A stretch of 20,482 nt of DNA from JBGQDM01 sp041495845 (GCA_041495845.1 JBGQDM010000056.1:1-20482); one strand, 5' to 3'. Shown: positions 8,067 through 14,882, numbered from the stretch's first letter. Numbers and translations: made by a program. The notes: generated by a model not told the origin, from the sequence alone.

Positions 8067-8576
8067 ATGTTTTGGCGAATCACAGCCTTGTTCATTGGGC
8101 TTCTGCTGTCGGCCGCTGCACTCGGCCAGGAGCAGACCGCGCCAGGGCCTGATCCGGCCCCTGCCGCGCCCCAACCCGCCTCCGCCCAACCCACGACCCC
8201 GTCCGGAGATCCAGCGTCTGCCAGCCGATCGCCTTCCTCTCCGCCGAGCGCGAAGAAAGCGGTTCCGCGCCGGAAGCATAAACGCGTAGTGCGCGAAGGC
8301 GGCGCCAGCGAGACGGAAGCCCGCTTGGCGCCTGGCATGCCGGACGAACAGGCTTCGCACCAGCGCCAGTCCACCAGCGAGCTGCTCAGTAGCGCCGACC
8401 AGCATTTGCGGCTACTGGATGGAAGGGCCTTGAGCACCGAAAAAGAGGCGATCGTGGAACAAGTTCGTCAGTTCTCCGCACAGGCAGCCACGGCACTCGC
8501 AGCGGGCGACCTGGTCCGCGCGCGCAATCTTGCCCTCAAGGCGCACCTTCTCTCGGATGATCTGGTGCGGCGTTAG
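8067..8576 (+). CDS. Small exported Pro/Ala-rich protein of unknown function
   Basis: 169 residues. The N-terminus is a signal peptide (MFWRITALFIGLLLSAAALGQ). There is no lipobox Cys, so it is probably soluble in the periplasm. Residues 22-60 are a low-complexity Pro/Ala/Ser linker, followed by a basic patch (KKAVPRRKHKR). The C-terminal 65 residues are predicted helical: STSELLSSADQHLRLL, then QVRQFSAQAATALAAGD and ARNLALKAHLLSDDL. I recall similar C-termini in acidobacterial proteins of unknown role; this is memory, not a search. The last helices look like a TPR-type pair, a guess only. Start: ATG 8067 follows GAGG by 9 nt. It lies 134 bp after the kinase, so co-transcription is possible but not shown. 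Confidence 0.75.
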   Translation: MFWRITALFIGLLLSAAALGQEQTAPGPDPAPAAPQPASAQPTTPSGDPASASRSPSSPPSAKKAVPRRKHKRVVREGGASETEARLAPGMPDEQASHQRQSTSELLSSADQHLRLLDGRALSTEKEAIVEQVRQFSAQAATALAAGDLVRARNLALKAHLLSDDLVRR

Positions 8577-8644
8577 GATCGTGTCCCCGAAATCGCTCTG
8601 GGCCTTGGGTTTAGGTTCTTGTGGGAATGGCCTTGTGTTGTTCT

Positions 8645-8667
8645 GATTCCGTAAATTCAGTGGAATC
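8645..8667. promoter_or_regulatory. Dyad (possible operator) next to the protease-metalloenzyme promoter
   Basis: GATTCC and GGAATC form a perfect 6-bp inverted repeat around an 11-bp spacer. The repeat ends 5 bp before the -35 hexamer at 8672. Half-site centres are 17 bp apart, not an exact helical turn count, so this may be chance. The position is right for a regulator of the downstream gene. Confidence 0.3.
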
Positions 8668-8671
8668 CTTA

Positions 8672-8699
8672 TTGACAATCCCCGCCGCCAGCGCATAAT
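8672..8699 (+). promoter_or_regulatory. Sigma-70-type promoter of the protease-metalloenzyme fusion gene
   Basis: The -35 TTGACA (8672-8677) is a perfect consensus. After a 16-bp spacer comes CATAAT (8694-8699), 5 of 6 matches. Transcription would begin near 8706, leaving a leader of about 40 nt and ruling out the in-frame GTG at 8701 as start. This is the best promoter in the window. Confidence 0.75.
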
Positions 8700-8745
8700 T
8701 GTGACCCTCGGGCCCGGTTTGCCATTCCTTCCTTGGAGGCCTGCT

Positions 8746-11076
8746 ATGCGTCCTCAGTTTGATCTCTACAAGCGCAACTACCATTCTCTTTCTGTGCGCG
8801 ACTTACTGGAAGCGCGCGATGCCTATCACGTCTACCTGGCCCATCTCGACAATGTTTTTGCGACCGCCATCGGCCTCTTCCGCATTCGCGAAGATGACGC
8901 TGACGCTGAAGACTACACCGCAACCAAACACGCCGCGCAGAAGCGCGGAGAATATACGACCCGCCGCCTGGACAACACCGTGGTCCGGCCGTGGTCGTGG
9001 CCGTGTGTTTTGGTATTCGTCTCCAATTGGCTGAAACCAGAAGAGGCGGCGAAGCAGCGCGACCGGCTGGTGCCCCCGTTCCTCTTCATGCCCGACGGCC
9101 GCGTCGTCCCGGTGTGCGTGATCGAAGCGCCTCTCGAAGATCGCGACGACCGAACGCTCAATCCCACCGGGTTTTCCGGGCATCGGATCGGCGGCGGCTA
9201 TCCCGTATTGTCCGTGGTGCAGGGACGAGAGCACATCGGCTCGCTGGGCTGCGTGGTAACGGATGGCAACGCTTACTATGCGCTGACTAACCAGCACGTG
9301 GCCGGGCCCGCTGGGCAGGAGACTTACACCATCATCAACGGTAAACGTCACCGCATCGGCGTTTCCGCTCCGCTTTCGCTGCGCGATGTTCCATTTGCGC
9401 AAGCCTACGAAGGCCTGCCCGGCGCCCACACCCGCAGCAACCTCGATGTGGGGCTGATCCGCATGGACGACATGGCGCAGTGGACAGCCCAGATTCTGGG
9501 CTTGGGCGAACTGGGGACGCTGGTCGACTTCAACGGCGACACGGCGACCCTGGACTGGCTGGGCACGCCGGTGGTTGCCTTTGGCGGCGCCAGCGGCAAA
9601 CTGACCGGCGAAATTCAGGCATTGTTCTACCGTTACCGCACCGTGGGCGGCACCGACTATGTATCCGACTTCCTCATTGGGGGACGCCCCGGCGAGGTCC
9701 TGGCGACGCGACCCGGAGATTCGGGCACGCTCTGGTGCGTTGATCCCGACGGCGCCGAGGTCGTGAAGGGGAAGAAAGCGGCAGCCGAGCCGCGGACCTT
9801 CCGGCCCATCGCCATGGAGTGGGGTGGGCAACGGATGATCGCTGGAACCGCGGGAAATGTGGCGCAATTCGCGCTGGCAACTTCCGTGGCGGTGGCGTGC
9901 CGCGAATTGGATGTTGACATCGTGCGCGATTGGAACGTCGGGCACAGCGAGTACTGGGGCGCCGTCGGCCACTACAAGATCGCACAGATGGCATGCGTCG
10001 CCGTTTCCGCACCGCTACGCAATTTCCTGGAAGCGAACCTGGAGGCAATCTCCTACGCTCCCGACAACATCGACAAAAATAAAATCAAGCGCGACCCCAC
10101 ACACTTTGTGCCGCTTGCGGATGTGCCCGACATCGTGTGGAAGACCAACATGAATCACGATGCCAACGTAAACCGCCCACAGGAAAACTGGCAGCATTAC
10201 GCCGACATGGACATGCCGGGAGCGGACGGCGTGACCCTGCTCGATCTGTGCGGCCACAACCCCACGCGGCTCGATTTGCAGGCCTGGAAGGACTTCTACC
10301 AGAACGCAGCACCGCTGAACGGCAAGCCCGTGAACCAGGGATCGTTGCCCTTCCGCGTCTGGCAGATTTTCGATGAGATGCTCGCCTTCCGCGCCGCCGA
10401 CGATGAAGAGAAATTCGTGTGTGCGGCTGGAATCCTGGCCCATTATGTGGGCGACTCCTGCCAGCCACTGCACAGTTCCATGCACTCGGACGGGCTGAAC
10501 GGGAGCCAGACCGGAGTGCACAGCACGTACGAAGAAAAAATGATTGATGCGTTCTCGGACGAGCTGCGCACCAAGCTGGACGATTTCCTGGCGTCCAACC
10601 CTGCCCCGGCGGCGCAGTCAATCGCCAACGGACACGATGCCGCGGCAGCAGTAGTCGACCTCATCCGCCGCACGCACGCCAACCTGCCGCCAGAACACAT
10701 TTGCGAGGTCTACAACGGCCTGGGTGGCGGCCAGAGCAAAGCCACGATCGCAGGGCTCTGGAGCGAGCTGGCGGATGCGACCGTAACCTGCATCGCGGAT
10801 GGTCTGCGAACGCTGGCCGCGCTCTGGGAAAGCGCCTACCAAAACGGCGCCGGAAATACAAAATTTTCAGGCGGGATTTCCACCGACGCCCTGCAGACGA
10901 TCTACGAAAAGAAAAACTTTCTGGAGTCGCTGCACCTGGCGCACCTTGACCCGGCCAAGTATGTGGCCCCTGCGGGCGCGGGCAATGGCAGCAAGCCCAA
11001 GCTGCTGCCCAAGCTCGCCGCAACCGCCACGAAGAAAACGCACACGCAGAAGCACAAAACCAGAAAACGGGCTTGA
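8746..11076 (+). CDS. Trypsin-like serine protease fused to S1/P1 nuclease/phospholipase C-type zinc domain
   Basis: 776 residues; ATG 8746 follows TTGGAGG by 5 nt. Residues 1-150 are an unrecognised N-terminal region. The protease half carries His184 (ALTNQHVAG), Asp234 (SNLDVGLI) and Ser326 (PGDSGTLW), a full chymotrypsin-fold triad, reminiscent of the bacterial/plant NAL1-type trypsin group. From residue 404 comes WGAVGHYKIA, the opening of S1/P1 nucleases. All nine expected zinc ligands are present: Trp404, His409, Asp440, His453, His566, Asp570, His576, His592 and Glu596. The HxxxE at the end and the spacing of the last ligands fit zinc phospholipase C better than P1 nuclease, so the substrate (nucleic acid or phospholipid) is open. 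The tail (about 750-776) is Lys/Arg-rich. There is no signal peptide or transmembrane segment, although both parent families are usually exported. It has its own promoter and terminator. Known: Trp1 of these enzymes binds zinc by its free amine. Inferred: cleavage before Trp404 activates the enzyme. Confidence 0.88.
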   Translation: MRPQFDLYKRNYHSLSVRDLLEARDAYHVYLAHLDNVFATAIGLFRIREDDADAEDYTATKHAAQKRGEYTTRRLDNTVVRPWSWPCVLVFVSNWLKPEEAAKQRDRLVPPFLFMPDGRVVPVCVIEAPLEDRDDRTLNPTGFSGHRIGGGYPVLSVVQGREHIGSLGCVVTDGNAYYALTNQHVAGPAGQETYTIINGKRHRIGVSAPLSLRDVPFAQAYEGLPGAHTRSNLDVGLIRMDDMAQWTAQILGLGELGTLVDFNGDTATLDWLGTPVVAFGGASGKLTGEIQALFYRYRTVGGTDYVSDFLIGGRPGEVLATRPGDSGTLWCVDPDGAEVVKGKKAAAEPRTFRPIAMEWGGQRMIAGTAGNVAQFALATSVAVACRELDVDIVRDWNVGHSEYWGAVGHYKIAQMACVAVSAPLRNFLEANLEAISYAPDNIDKNKIKRDPTHFVPLADVPDIVWKTNMNHDANVNRPQENWQHYADMDMPGADGVTLLDLCGHNPTRLDLQAWKDFYQNAAPLNGKPVNQGSLPFRVWQIFDEMLAFRAADDEEKFVCAAGILAHYVGDSCQPLHSSMHSDGLNGSQTGVHSTYEEKMIDAFSDELRTKLDDFLASNPAPAAQSIANGHDAAAAVVDLIRRTHANLPPEHICEVYNGLGGGQSKATIAGLWSELADATVTCIADGLRTLAALWESAYQNGAGNTKFSGGISTDALQTIYEKKNFLESLHLAHLDPAKYVAPAGAGNGSKPKLLPKLAATATKKTHTQKHKTRKRA

Positions 11077-11092
11077 GTTTCTTGCGGTAATG

Positions 11093-11120
11093 AAGGGCAG
11101 CCATCCGGCTGCCCTTTTTT
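11093..11120 (+). terminator. Rho-independent terminator after the fusion gene
   Basis: A 10-bp perfect stem AAGGGCAGCC/GGCTGCCCTT encloses ATCC and is followed by further T residues to 11120. It lies 16 bp after the stop codon at 11076 and closes a single-gene transcription unit. Confidence 0.92.
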
Positions 11121-11159
11121 CTGCCAGGGTCACGGGTAGCGTTCGGTTTCTGTTTCCTC

Positions 11160-11165
11160 TACATT
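11160..11165 (+). promoter_or_regulatory. Candidate -10 element directly before the MFS gene
   Basis: TACATT (4 of 6 matches) ends 6 nt before the ATG at 11172. With no visible Shine-Dalgarno sequence, this would produce a leaderless mRNA starting at the ATG. No convincing -35 is seen. Confidence 0.25.
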
Positions 11166-11171
11166 CAATGG

Positions 11172-12431
11172 ATGCGCGCCATCCTGCGAAAGCGCTCGCT
11201 GCAATTCGTTTTCGCCGCCAACGTCATCTCCATGTTTGGCAGCGGCATGAACGCGGCCGCGGTCGCCTGGTTTGTCCTGAAGGCGACCGGATCGCCCATG
11301 GCGCTGGGCACGCTCACCGTCCTCAACAGCCTGCCGGCCATGCTGCTCATGCCCTTCAGCGGCGTGCTGATTGACCGCGAAGACCGCCGGCGGCTGGTCA
11401 TGTGGCTGGACGCGTTGCGCGCCCTGGTCATTTTGGCAGTGGCTATGCTCGCCCTGCTGGGCCACGTGCGCGTCTGGCAACTCTACGTCATGAATATGCT
11501 GGTGGCCACCGGGTTCTGGATGTTCTGGCCCACAGTGACCGCGCTGATTCAGGAGCTGACGCCGGACTCGGAGTATGTGCAGTCGAACACGTTGCTGCTG
11601 GTCGGCGTACAAGGCGGCTGGATGATTGCCGGTTCCGTGGTGGGCTTCGTCTACGAACACATCGGGATTGGTGGCGTGCTGCTGATTGACGCACTGACCT
11701 ACGGAGTCTCGTTTCTCTGCTATTTCTGGGTGCGGCGCGGCCGCCATGTGGTGCCGCGACCGGCAGAGTTGCGCGCCGACATTTTGGCCGCCGAGACGGC
11801 CCTTGCCCGTTTCGCCCGCGAGCTGCGCGAGGGCTTCGATTTCCTGCGCACCCGGCCGGCGCTCCGTCTGCTGGGCGCCTCGTGGGCGCTCTTTCTGGGC
11901 GCCATGCTTACCAGTCACGTGGTCACGGCCCCGCTCAGCGACCAGGTGTTCCACGCCGGGGCGCGCGGCTACGGCTGGCTCAATGCCGGGTGGGGCGTGG
12001 GCGCATTCATCAGCGGCTTGTTTGCCGCCGCCATGTTACGCCGCTCGGGATCACGTCGCTCGGTGGCGATGTCGATGTTCGTGCTGAGCATTGGGGCACT
12101 GGCAGCGCCGTTCTCACCGGTGCTGGCAGCGGCTGTCCTGATCTACGGCGTCATGGGCGCAGCCCGCGGCTTGAGCGGCGTGGCCATGAATACCCAGATG
12201 ATGGAATCGGTTCCGAGCCACTTTATGGGCCGAGTCCAGAATTCCTTTAACTTCGTCGGTACGGCATTGCAGATTGTGCTCAGCCTGGCCACGGGAATTG
12301 TCGCGCACCGTTTTGGACTGCGCTACGGTTTCGGCCTCATTGCTCTGGCCTACGCACTGGCGTTCGTCTTTGCGGCATGGATGCCAAGCACCGCCGCCGC
12401 CGCGACCGCTGAAGTTGGCGCCGCGAACTGA
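11172..12431 (+). CDS. Major facilitator superfamily transporter (MFS_3/EntS-like exporter)
   Basis: 419 residues, the usual MFS length, rich in hydrophobic helices (about 12 predicted). The loop between TM2 and TM3 has the signature GVLIDREDRRRLV (motif A, G-x-L-x-D-R-x-x-R-R). The second half repeats the pattern (GWLNAGWGVGAFISGL, then GAARGLSGVAMNTQMMESVP). This second-half pattern is typical of the DHA3/MFS_3 group that includes enterobactin exporter EntS and macrolide efflux proteins; those use the proton gradient. The substrate cannot be read from sequence. The start ATG 11172 lacks a ribosome binding site; another ATG at 11169 is in a different frame. FabI starts 53 bp downstream in the same direction, but a metabolic link is not evident. 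Confidence 0.9.
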   Translation: MRAILRKRSLQFVFAANVISMFGSGMNAAAVAWFVLKATGSPMALGTLTVLNSLPAMLLMPFSGVLIDREDRRRLVMWLDALRALVILAVAMLALLGHVRVWQLYVMNMLVATGFWMFWPTVTALIQELTPDSEYVQSNTLLLVGVQGGWMIAGSVVGFVYEHIGIGGVLLIDALTYGVSFLCYFWVRRGRHVVPRPAELRADILAAETALARFARELREGFDFLRTRPALRLLGASWALFLGAMLTSHVVTAPLSDQVFHAGARGYGWLNAGWGVGAFISGLFAAAMLRRSGSRRSVAMSMFVLSIGALAAPFSPVLAAAVLIYGVMGAARGLSGVAMNTQMMESVPSHFMGRVQNSFNFVGTALQIVLSLATGIVAHRFGLRYGFGLIALAYALAFVFAAWMPSTAAAATAEVGAAN

Positions 12432-12442
12432 TCCCGCGCTTC

Positions 12443-12451
12443 TGCTATTCT
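12443..12451 (+). promoter_or_regulatory. Candidate extended -10 promoter of fabI
   Basis: TGC-TATTCT fits an extended -10 (TGnTATAAT, 4 of 6 in the hexamer). It lies 33 bp before the fabI ATG. The -35 region is poor, which extended -10 promoters tolerate. It would let fabI be transcribed apart from the MFS gene. Confidence 0.3.
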
Positions 12452-12484
12452 TGCCAGTTCCAACACTTTTTCCGGAGCTTTTGG

Positions 12485-13255
12485 ATGTCATTGAACCTTG
12501 CAGGACGCACCGCCGTCATCTTCGGAGTTGCCAACAAGCGCAGCATCGCCTGGGCCATCGCCCAGAGTCTCCACGCCGCCGGAGCGAAACTTGCCATCAC
12601 TTACCAGAACGAGCGCCTGGAGATGGAAGCGAAAGACCTCATCCTCTCGCTCCCCGGTACGGAAGCGTTTCGGTGTGATGTTTCCAAGGATGAAGAAGTA
12701 GCGCAGCTCTTTTCCCAAGTGAAGGAGCGGTTTGGCAAACTCGATGCTCTGGTGCACAGCATCGCTTACGCGCCCGCCGAAGAACTGAAAGGCGATTTCG
12801 TCAACACCACGCGCGAAGGCTTCCGCATGGCGCACGACATCAGCGTCTACTCGTTGATTGCGCTGGCCCGGGCGGCGGCGCCGCTCATGACCGAGGGCGG
12901 CAGCATCCTGACGCTGAGTTACTACGGCGCAGAGAAAGTAGTGCCGCGTTACAACGTGATGGGCGTGGCCAAAGCGGCGCTGGAATGTACCGTGCGCTAT
13001 CTGGCTTATGATCTGGGGCCGAAAAAAATCCGGGTCAACGCGATTTCTGCCGGACCGATCAAGACCCTGGCCGCGCGCGGGATCGGTGATTTCAGCGACA
13101 TGCTTAAGGCGCACGCCGAACGTGCCCCGCTCAAGCGCAATGTGGAAGTAAGCGAGGTGGGTGGAACGGCGGCGTTCCTCGCTTCCGACGCCAGTTCCGG
13201 CATCACCGGCGAAGTCATCTACGTGGACTGCGGCTACAACATCATGGGGTTCTGA
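12485..13255 (+). CDS. fabI: Enoyl-[acyl-carrier-protein] reductase (NADH), FabI
   Basis: 256 residues, the normal FabI length. It reduces trans-2-enoyl-ACP to acyl-ACP in the last step of each fatty-acid elongation round, in the cytoplasm. Evidence: the FabI-type cofactor loop GVANKRSIAWAIA near the N-terminus, in place of the classic SDR TGxxxGxG; AITYQNERL; HSIAYAP; catalytic Tyr156 and Lys163 in RYNVMGVAK with the accessory Tyr146 (SYYGAEK), numbering equal to E. coli FabI; and the IRVNAISAGPIKTLAA substrate loop with GFxx-like GIGDF. A GGAG sits 8 nt before the ATG. The gene converges on the minus-strand gene at 13242, overlapping by 14 bp, so there is no room for an ordinary terminator between them. 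FabI is the target of triclosan and isoniazid-type inhibitors in other bacteria. Confidence 0.97.
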   Translation: MSLNLAGRTAVIFGVANKRSIAWAIAQSLHAAGAKLAITYQNERLEMEAKDLILSLPGTEAFRCDVSKDEEVAQLFSQVKERFGKLDALVHSIAYAPAEELKGDFVNTTREGFRMAHDISVYSLIALARAAAPLMTEGGSILTLSYYGAEKVVPRYNVMGVAKAALECTVRYLAYDLGPKKIRVNAISAGPIKTLAARGIGDFSDMLKAHAERAPLKRNVEVSEVGGTAAFLASDASSGITGEVIYVDCGYNIMGF

Positions 13256-13964
13256 CGGCGGTTGCGGTGTGGCGCCCTCGGTGGAAGAACTTGCGCTTCA
13301 GTTCCGGGGAAAACTCTTTCAACACGTTGAATCCCGCGCCCGTGGCCATTTGAAAACCAAAGCGAGCGGCCATGTCTCCGGCTCGGTTATCGCCGTCCGG
13401 GTAGTACGTATTTGAAATGGCGCTTGAACCGGCCGCACCCAGGATGCCCGGGAAATTTGGGATGCTCCGGCCGGCGTCCGTCCGCGTGACAAATACCCGG
13501 CTGAGGGCGTAGCTGATGCGCGCGCCGCCTCCTCCTTCTCCTTTGCGGAAGTAGCGCGGATCGGTGTGCAACAGCGAAGGCAGAATCGCGGTACTCAGAA
13601 GTTCGCCGGTCAAGCCGTCCGCAAAATTTGCGCCGTAGCGTTTGCCGTACCCTTCAGCGCCCTGGCCGTAACCCTTGTTGGTGTTGGCCGCCTGCTCGAT
13701 TCCGGCAGTGAAGGCGGTGAGCACATAGGTGGGCGAGTCAAAATAATGCAGGCTCAACCGGAATTTCTGGGCCACGGTGAGGGGCGCCACGTTCTTGCGC
13801 TCCGGCCCCACCACGCTGTAACTGCGCAACAGCGTGTCAACGCTGCGCTCGGTGGCCGGTTTCGCTGGTGGTGTTTGCGGATCGGCCCCAGCCGGCGCCT
13901 GTGCGGTCGCGGGTGCAACAGCCAAGGCCAGGAGTAGTGGAAACAGCACTAACGACTTGAGCAT
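13242..13964 (-). CDS. Secreted/outer-envelope protein of unknown function (acidobacterial-type family)
   Basis: 240 residues with a signal peptide (MLKSLVLFPLLLALAVAPATAQA) and a short Pro-rich linker. The core has conspicuous motifs: YGKRYGANFADGLTGELL, ILPSLLHTDPRYFR, SYALSRVFVTRTDAGR, PNFPGILGAAGSSAISNTYYP and a final GFNVLKEFSPEL. I associate this motif set with proteins found repeatedly in Acidobacteriota genomes and annotated only as hypothetical; this is memory, not a search. Alternating glycine-rich and hydrophobic segments with aromatic ends would suit outer-membrane association, but no barrel can be shown. The start lacks a strong ribosome binding site (CGGAA 4 nt upstream). Its last 14 bp overlap fabI tail to tail. 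It lies 39 bp after tsaE and may be the last gene of that transcript. Confidence 0.8.
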   Translation of the reverse strand: MLKSLVLFPLLLALAVAPATAQAPAGADPQTPPAKPATERSVDTLLRSYSVVGPERKNVAPLTVAQKFRLSLHYFDSPTYVLTAFTAGIEQAANTNKGYGQGAEGYGKRYGANFADGLTGELLSTAILPSLLHTDPRYFRKGEGGGGARISYALSRVFVTRTDAGRSIPNFPGILGAAGSSAISNTYYPDGDNRAGDMAARFGFQMATGAGFNVLKEFSPELKRKFFHRGRHTATAVRTP

Positions 13965-14003
13965 GAATTCCGTTTCTTGCGGGGTGTTCGCCAGGGCCGG
14001 AAG

Positions 14004-14456
14004 CTACGTCCGGCGATGAATCCTGATGCGCCGTTCGCTTTCTCCCAGGCGCTCCAAGACAATCTCGACATCCCGTTCGCGCACCAGGCGCGGAAATTTG
14101 TCCCCCCACTCTATCAGCAGGATTGCATTTTCGGCGATCAGGTCGTCGAGGGCCAGGGTCTCCAGTTCACGCGGCGTGTCCACACGATAGAGGTCGATGT
14201 GATAGAGCGTGACTCTGGGCCCGCGATATTCGTGGACCAGCGTAAAGGTGGGACTGGAGACGGCGTCCTCTTCCGCCGCGGCAAAGGCCTGGGCAATCCC
14301 TTTGACCAGCGTGGTCTTCCCCGCGCCCAGGTCGCCACAGAGCAAAACAAGTTTGGGCGGCGCCAGCTCAGCTGCCAGCGTCCGCCCAAAAGCAATCGTT
14401 TCTTCTGCCGAGTGCGTACAGACCTCGCGCCCGCGATCACTGGCCGTGGAAGTCAC
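14004..14456 (-). CDS. tsaE: tRNA threonylcarbamoyladenosine biosynthesis ATPase TsaE
   Basis: 150 residues, typical for TsaE (YjeE). It is the P-loop ATPase that works with TsaB and TsaD to place threonylcarbamoyl on A37 of ANN-decoding tRNAs. Seen: Walker A GDLGAGKTT at 41-49, the switch-like SSPTFTLVHEY, HIDLYR and LLIEWGDKF, all family hallmarks. The start is a GTG at 14456: a TGA in frame 30 nt upstream and the lack of any other start before the P-loop leave no alternative. No Shine-Dalgarno is visible; instead TATACT ends 6 nt upstream, hinting at a leaderless message. PilZ ends 33 bp upstream and nnr is one gene further; nnr-tsaE neighbourhood is common in bacteria. The partners TsaB and TsaD are not in the window. 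Confidence 0.95.
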   Translation of the reverse strand: MTSTASDRGREVCTHSAEETIAFGRTLAAELAPPKLVLLCGDLGAGKTTLVKGIAQAFAAAEEDAVSSPTFTLVHEYRGPRVTLYHIDLYRVDTPRELETLALDDLIAENAILLIEWGDKFPRLVRERDVEIVLERLGESERRIRIHRRT

Positions 14457-14462
14457 GAAGCC

Positions 14463-14468
14463 AGTATA
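14463..14468 (-). promoter_or_regulatory. Candidate -10 element for a leaderless tsaE transcript
   Basis: On the minus strand TATACT (5 of 6 matches) is followed by GGCTTC and then the GTG start of tsaE. Transcription would begin exactly at the start codon. The -35 at 17 bp is poor (GAACCA). Confidence 0.35.
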
Positions 14469-14489
14469 GCCGCGGCCCGAGGCCGTGGT

Positions 14490-14882
14490 TCAGATGACCC
14501 AGCCGCGAGAAGCATCCGCTTCCCGCAGCCCAAGAAAAGTCCGGTCGGTAAACGACTGCACGGCACGGCGCAGGTTCTGGTGCGCCACGTCTGGCAGTGC
14601 CACAAAACGGAATCCCTGTAGGGCTGACGCCGCGGCTTTGCTCGCCGGCATCATCTCTGCCATACCTTGCACTGGACCACTCGGGGTGCGGAACTCGATC
14701 TCAACGAAATCACCTTCCGCTAAGGGCTGTCCCAAAACCAGCATGCCGCCGGTAATGGAAACGGTTGCGAGTTTCGCTTTGGCGCGTCTCCCGTCCATCA
14801 GCTTCACTGCTGCCGGGACGGAGCCCTCCAACTTAATGCGGGGAGAGCGTCGGTTGGATTTGGGTTGGGGAAAGTGACTCAT
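14490..14882 (-). CDS. PilZ domain protein (possible c-di-GMP receptor)
   Basis: 130 residues, a stand-alone PilZ domain. The Arg motif RRSPR is at 11-15. The second c-di-GMP motif, normally D/N-x-S-x-x-G, appears as TVSITG at 40-45, so the acidic/amide residue is Thr. Then come GMLVLGQPLAEGDFVEIEF and a beta-strand-rich end. PilZ proteins bind cyclic di-GMP and act on motility, polysaccharide export or transcription. The altered second motif makes ligand binding less sure. The ATG at 14882 has no clear ribosome binding site, and the start codon sits in a small inverted repeat (TCATAG/CTATGA, 14879-14899). It is 168 bp from nnr; that gap (14883-15050) holds no gene or terminator I can see. 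Confidence 0.85.
   Translation of the reverse strand: MSHFPQPKSNRRSPRIKLEGSVPAAVKLMDGRRAKAKLATVSITGGMLVLGQPLAEGDFVEIEFRTPSGPVQGMAEMMPASKAAASALQGFRFVALPDVAHQNLRRAVQSFTDRTFLGLREADASRGWVI

Noticed and set aside
8701..8745. GTG at 8701 as start of the fusion gene
   Set aside because: It lies just after the -10 element and before the expected transcription start; ATG 8746 has a strong ribosome binding site.
9255..9300. Degenerate or inactive protease domain
   Set aside because: All three triad residues are present in normal motif contexts with correct order, so inactivity is not supported.
8803..9972. 389-residue minus-strand open frame
   Set aside because: Antisense to the protease half of the fusion gene; no motif or ribosome binding site.
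11130..11954. 274-residue minus-strand open frame
   Set aside because: Antisense to the MFS transporter; Gln/His-rich translation typical of a complement frame.
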